NCBI GenBank assembly: GCA_946538445.1
Contig: CAMNGO010000086.1
Coordinates: 1 to 8,210, forward strand
Length of the DNA stretch: 8,210 nucleotides
Direction: 5' to 3'
Source: an uncultured Lachnospiraceae bacterium
Lineage (GTDB): Bacteria > Bacillota > Clostridia > Lachnospirales > Lachnospiraceae
Below, in pieces: positions 5,716-8,210 of this stretch; position 1 is the stretch's first letter, and each line of letters starts with the position of its first letter. A program made the translations under genes and the position numbers. Below the pieces are notes generated by a model. That model was given only the letters and a program-made list of their open reading frames with translations. It was not told the DNA's origin and did not search any database.

Positions 5716-8210
5716 TCAGTCGTTACTGCTGTCATTTCCGGAAGGAATCAGAGCAGTTCTCTGCTTCTCCTCTTCCTCAGTGGTCTTCCCGAAATAATAC
5801 TTGTAGATATCTCTTGCGATCTCCGCTGCATTGGCGGAAGTATAACCGTTTGGAACAACCACTGTCATAGTGATATCCGGATTATCATAAGGGGCGTAAG
5901 AGATGAACAAAGCGTGGTTGGGACGTTTTTTGTTCTCCTGAGCCGTTCCGGTCTTGCCGGCCACCTTCAATCCCTGTTTCTGATACAGATATTTTATGGA
6001 ACTGTCTTTTCCATTTACAACGTCCTTCATACCGGTCTTGATCATCCCGTAGGTTGTAGCGGGAAAAGCCAGTTTTTCCTCAACCTTTTTCTCATACTCC
6101 ACCAGGACATTGCCCTGAGAGTCCGTGGATTTATCAAGTAATGTCAGATTCAGGAGGTCTTCTTCATTAACCAGGGAAGTCACGTACCTGGAAATCTGAC
6201 TTGGCGTATAGTTGTGGGTACCCTGTCCGATGGCGGAACGAACCGCATCCTCATCGGAAATCTTGGGATCATATTCCGAGATCTCCACTCCGGATTTCCG
6301 GTCAAGGCCGTATCGGGATGCATATTTGGCGATTTTCTTCAGACCTACTTTGCTGACATAGCCGCCATTCTTCGTGCCCAGCTTATAGCCCATCTCGTAG
6401 AAGAAGAAGTTGCAGGATACGGCAATAGCTCCACTGACATTCAACTGTCCATGGGCATTGGGGTAGATCCAGCACTTGGCGCTTGGAGTAATCTTATCGA
6501 AAACTCCGGTACATTTCACCCGGTCCCCTCCATCCACGATTCCTTCTTCCAGGGCAGCCGTGGATGTGATCGGCTTAAAGGTAGAACCGGGGGCGGTTCT
6601 GGTCTGTGTACAGCGATTGAGCATAGGGGATGATTTATCCTCCACCAATTTCCCATAATACTTGGAATCAATCCCGTTGGCAAGTCTGTTGTTGTCATAA
6701 TTGGGATAAGACACCATAGCCTTTACATCCCCGTTTTTCGGATCCGTTATAATGATGGAACCGGAGCAGGGATCCAAGGCAAGCTGGGCAGGTGTGATCT
6801 CAATGTTTCTGATCTTGTTGGCCATGAAATCGTAGGCGGACATCTCATCTTTTCTGAGGGCTTCATAATCGTCATTTTTGTCAAGGACATCCTGATCAAA
6901 AAGCAGCAGACACACATTTTTGCCGCTCAGTTTTTTGCTGGTGATCATATATCGGTACAGAATCTTATCAAACTCTTCCTGTCCTTTTAATTCATTGATA
7001 ATGTAGTCGATCAGCGCATCATATATCTCATCTGCATCATAATAATCCGACTCGATATCAAAGCTGCTGATGTCGATCCATTCATTGGAAATGGCACGTC
7101 TCAGATATTTGCGGAGACTGCATCTGTTGTTCTTCCATTCCCTGTATACCTCATCCTCCTCATCGATGAGGGAAGTATTAAGTATCCCGTTATCCTGAAG
7201 AAGATTGACAATGTATGATACGTATTCCTGACTCTCTTCCGAGAGATTTTTGTAGGCGGTATCCCCGCTCTTCATATTGTTGCGAAGGCGGTTAAGCACC
7301 TCTTTCTGTTTCTTTTTAAATAAGGCGTAAACCTTTTTCTCCACGTTCTTGGCTTTCTTGGATGCAATGTGATCGATGTCGATTACATTATTATCAAAGA
7401 GAGCATAATACACATTATAGATCGGGATCATCTTATCGTTCCCACTCTCGGTATTGGGGGTAAGATGTGCCAGCAGGATACCGGCGAGACGGCGTTCCAG
7501 GATGTTATAAGCATATTTCTGAAGATCGCTGTCTATCGTCAGATAGATATCATTTCCGGTGGTAGCATCCACAGAATCCACGGTCTTGATGATCTGCCCC
7601 AGGTTATTGACAAGGACATCCGTCCTTCCCTTTGTCCCTCTGAGCACCGTTTCCATGGTTTTCTCTATGCCTGTTTTCCCCACAATATCATTGGAGGAGT
7701 ACTGCTGGTCTTTCTCGTAATTCACATTGAGTTCTTCCATCTCACTTTCCGAGATCACACCGGTGTAACCGACGATGTTGGAAAAATAGATGGAATCATT
7801 GTATCTTCGAAGAGAATCCACCTCAATCTCCACTCCAGGATACTGCTGGGAATGCTCCGATATCTCAGCGATGCTTTTCTCGCTGATATTGGTAGCCACC
7901 GTGATGGGGGTAGTCTGGGAATAACGGTTCATATAAGCATCATATCGGATGGACATGATCTTCAGAGCATCCTCCATGGAGTAGGTGTCAGAGATATCAA
8001 ACATCTTTCCGACCCCTGCCGGACCGTTCTCCCCGACCCTGAGGTATTCATATACCTCCTGGGGAGTGGAATTAAGCCAAAGCTCTGCTTTTTTCTTCTC
8101 GTCATCCTCCAGCTTGTCAAAATTAACGATCCCATAGATATCTTTTTTAAATCTGGTCAAGGAACTCCCTGATTCCGTAAACTTGAGATTACCTTTGGAA
8201 TCCAGTTTCA
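5716..8210 (-). CDS. mrdA: PBP2-type class B penicillin-binding protein (N-terminus outside window)
   Basis: This D,D-transpeptidase cross-links side-wall peptidoglycan with RodA. The frame is open to the right edge: 16 further codons precede a TTG at 8158-8160, which is therefore not a credible start. The signal anchor and true start lie beyond the window. At least 830 residues are visible. In order: a dimerisation/pedestal domain with VGKTGIEK (codons about 7663-7683), a junction LTIDSDLQK, a highly charged insertion of roughly 235 residues (about 6765-7480) and the transpeptidase domain. The domain contains STFK (6574-6585, catalytic Ser codon 6583-6585), SCN (6409-6417) and KTG (5947-5955). 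The protein ends in a Glu-rich, Ser/Asn-rich tail. PBP2 rather than SpoVD or PBP3 is inferred from the linkage to minCDE and rodA and the lack of PASTA domains. The gene symbol follows E. coli usage. Confidence 0.93.
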   Translation of the reverse strand, partial: KLDSKGNLKFTESGSSLTRFKKDIYGIVNFDKLEDDEKKKAELWLNSTPQEVYEYLRVGENGPAGVGKMFDISDTYSMEDALKIMSIRYDAYMNRYSQTTPITVATNISEKSIAEISEHSQQYPGVEIEVDSLRRYNDSIYFSNIVGYTGVISESEMEELNVNYEKDQQYSSNDIVGKTGIEKTMETVLRGTKGRTDVLVNNLGQIIKTVDSVDATTGNDIYLTIDSDLQKYAYNILERRLAGILLAHLTPNTESGNDKMIPIYNVYYALFDNNVIDIDHIASKKAKNVEKKVYALFKKKQKEVLNRLRNNMKSGDTAYKNLSEESQEYVSYIVNLLQDNGILNTSLIDEEDEVYREWKNNRCSLRKYLRRAISNEWIDISSFDIESDYYDADEIYDALIDYIINELKGQEEFDKILYRYMITSKKLSGKNVCLLLFDQDVLDKNDDYEALRKDEMSAYDFMANKIRNIEITPAQLALDPCSGSIIITDPKNGDVKAMVSYPNYDNNRLANGIDSKYYGKLVEDKSSPMLNRCTQTRTAPGSTFKPITSTAALEEGIVDGGDRVKCTGVFDKITPSAKCWIYPNAHGQLNVSGAIAVSCNFFFYEMGYKLGTKNGGYVSKVGLKKIAKYASRYGLDRKSGVEISEYDPKISDEDAVRSAIGQGTHNYTPSQISRYVTSLVNEEDLLNLTLLDKSTDSQGNVLVEYEKKVEEKLAFPATTYGMIKTGMKDVVNGKDSSIKYLYQKQGLKVAGKTGTAQENKKRPNHALFISYAPYDNPDITMTVVVPNGYTSANAAEIARDIYKYYFGKTTEEEEKQRTALIPSGNDSSND

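Noticed and set aside
8158..8160. TTG as the PBP2 start
   Set aside because: The frame continues open to the window edge, the essential N-terminal membrane anchor is absent from the visible part, and no Shine-Dalgarno site precedes the TTG.
7369..8172. Long plus-strand open frame of 267 codons opposite the PBP2 gene
   Set aside because: It lies antisense to a confidently identified PBP2 domain, has no recognisable motif, and its composition mirrors the opposite-strand codons.

Overview
The window reads as the downstream half of a cell-shape and division operon from an anaerobic Gram-positive bacterium of the class Clostridia, most likely Lachnospiraceae. This rests on the gene order PBP2-minC-minD-minE-rodA-mgsA-dacA, strong AGGAGG-type ribosome binding sites, moderate GC content and a very long class B PBP carrying a large lineage-style insertion. 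The assignment is inferred from gene content and remembered family sequences; no search was run. Every gene is on the minus strand, so transcription runs from high to low coordinates.

From right to left: a PBP2-type transpeptidase gene whose start lies beyond the right edge (5716-8210); minC (4906-5700), minD (4063-4854) and minE (3775-4050), the septum-placement system; rodA (2647-3765), the SEDS glycosyltransferase partner of PBP2; mgsA (2239-2634), a methylglyoxal synthase homologue; and dacA (1263-2225), a D,D-carboxypeptidase with a probable lipoprotein signal. Most gaps within this block are 9-15 bases (51 bases between minC and minD). Several Shine-Dalgarno sites overlap the stop codon of the preceding gene, so the block is almost certainly co-transcribed and partly translationally coupled.

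At 1177-1262 the block gives way to a separate unit. A good sigma-A promoter (-35 TTGTGA, 17-base spacer, -10 TATAAT) precedes a 138-residue P-loop NTPase of unknown function (760-1176). A strong 10-bp hairpin (672-695) follows. A radical SAM protein of the YhcC/TIGR01212 type (1-639) then starts and runs off the left edge.

Functionally, PBP2 and RodA make side-wall peptidoglycan, the lipoprotein-like DacA trims the pentapeptides, and MinCDE keeps division at midcell. MgsA diverts glycolytic dihydroxyacetone phosphate to methylglyoxal, but here two active-site positions differ from the E. coli enzyme. I found no mobile elements, CRISPR arrays, tRNA or rRNA, and no gene-free stretch longer than about 120 bases. 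I do not see a wholly new multi-gene system. The best leads are the mgsA active-site changes, the small P-loop protein with its own promoter, and the insertion in PBP2.
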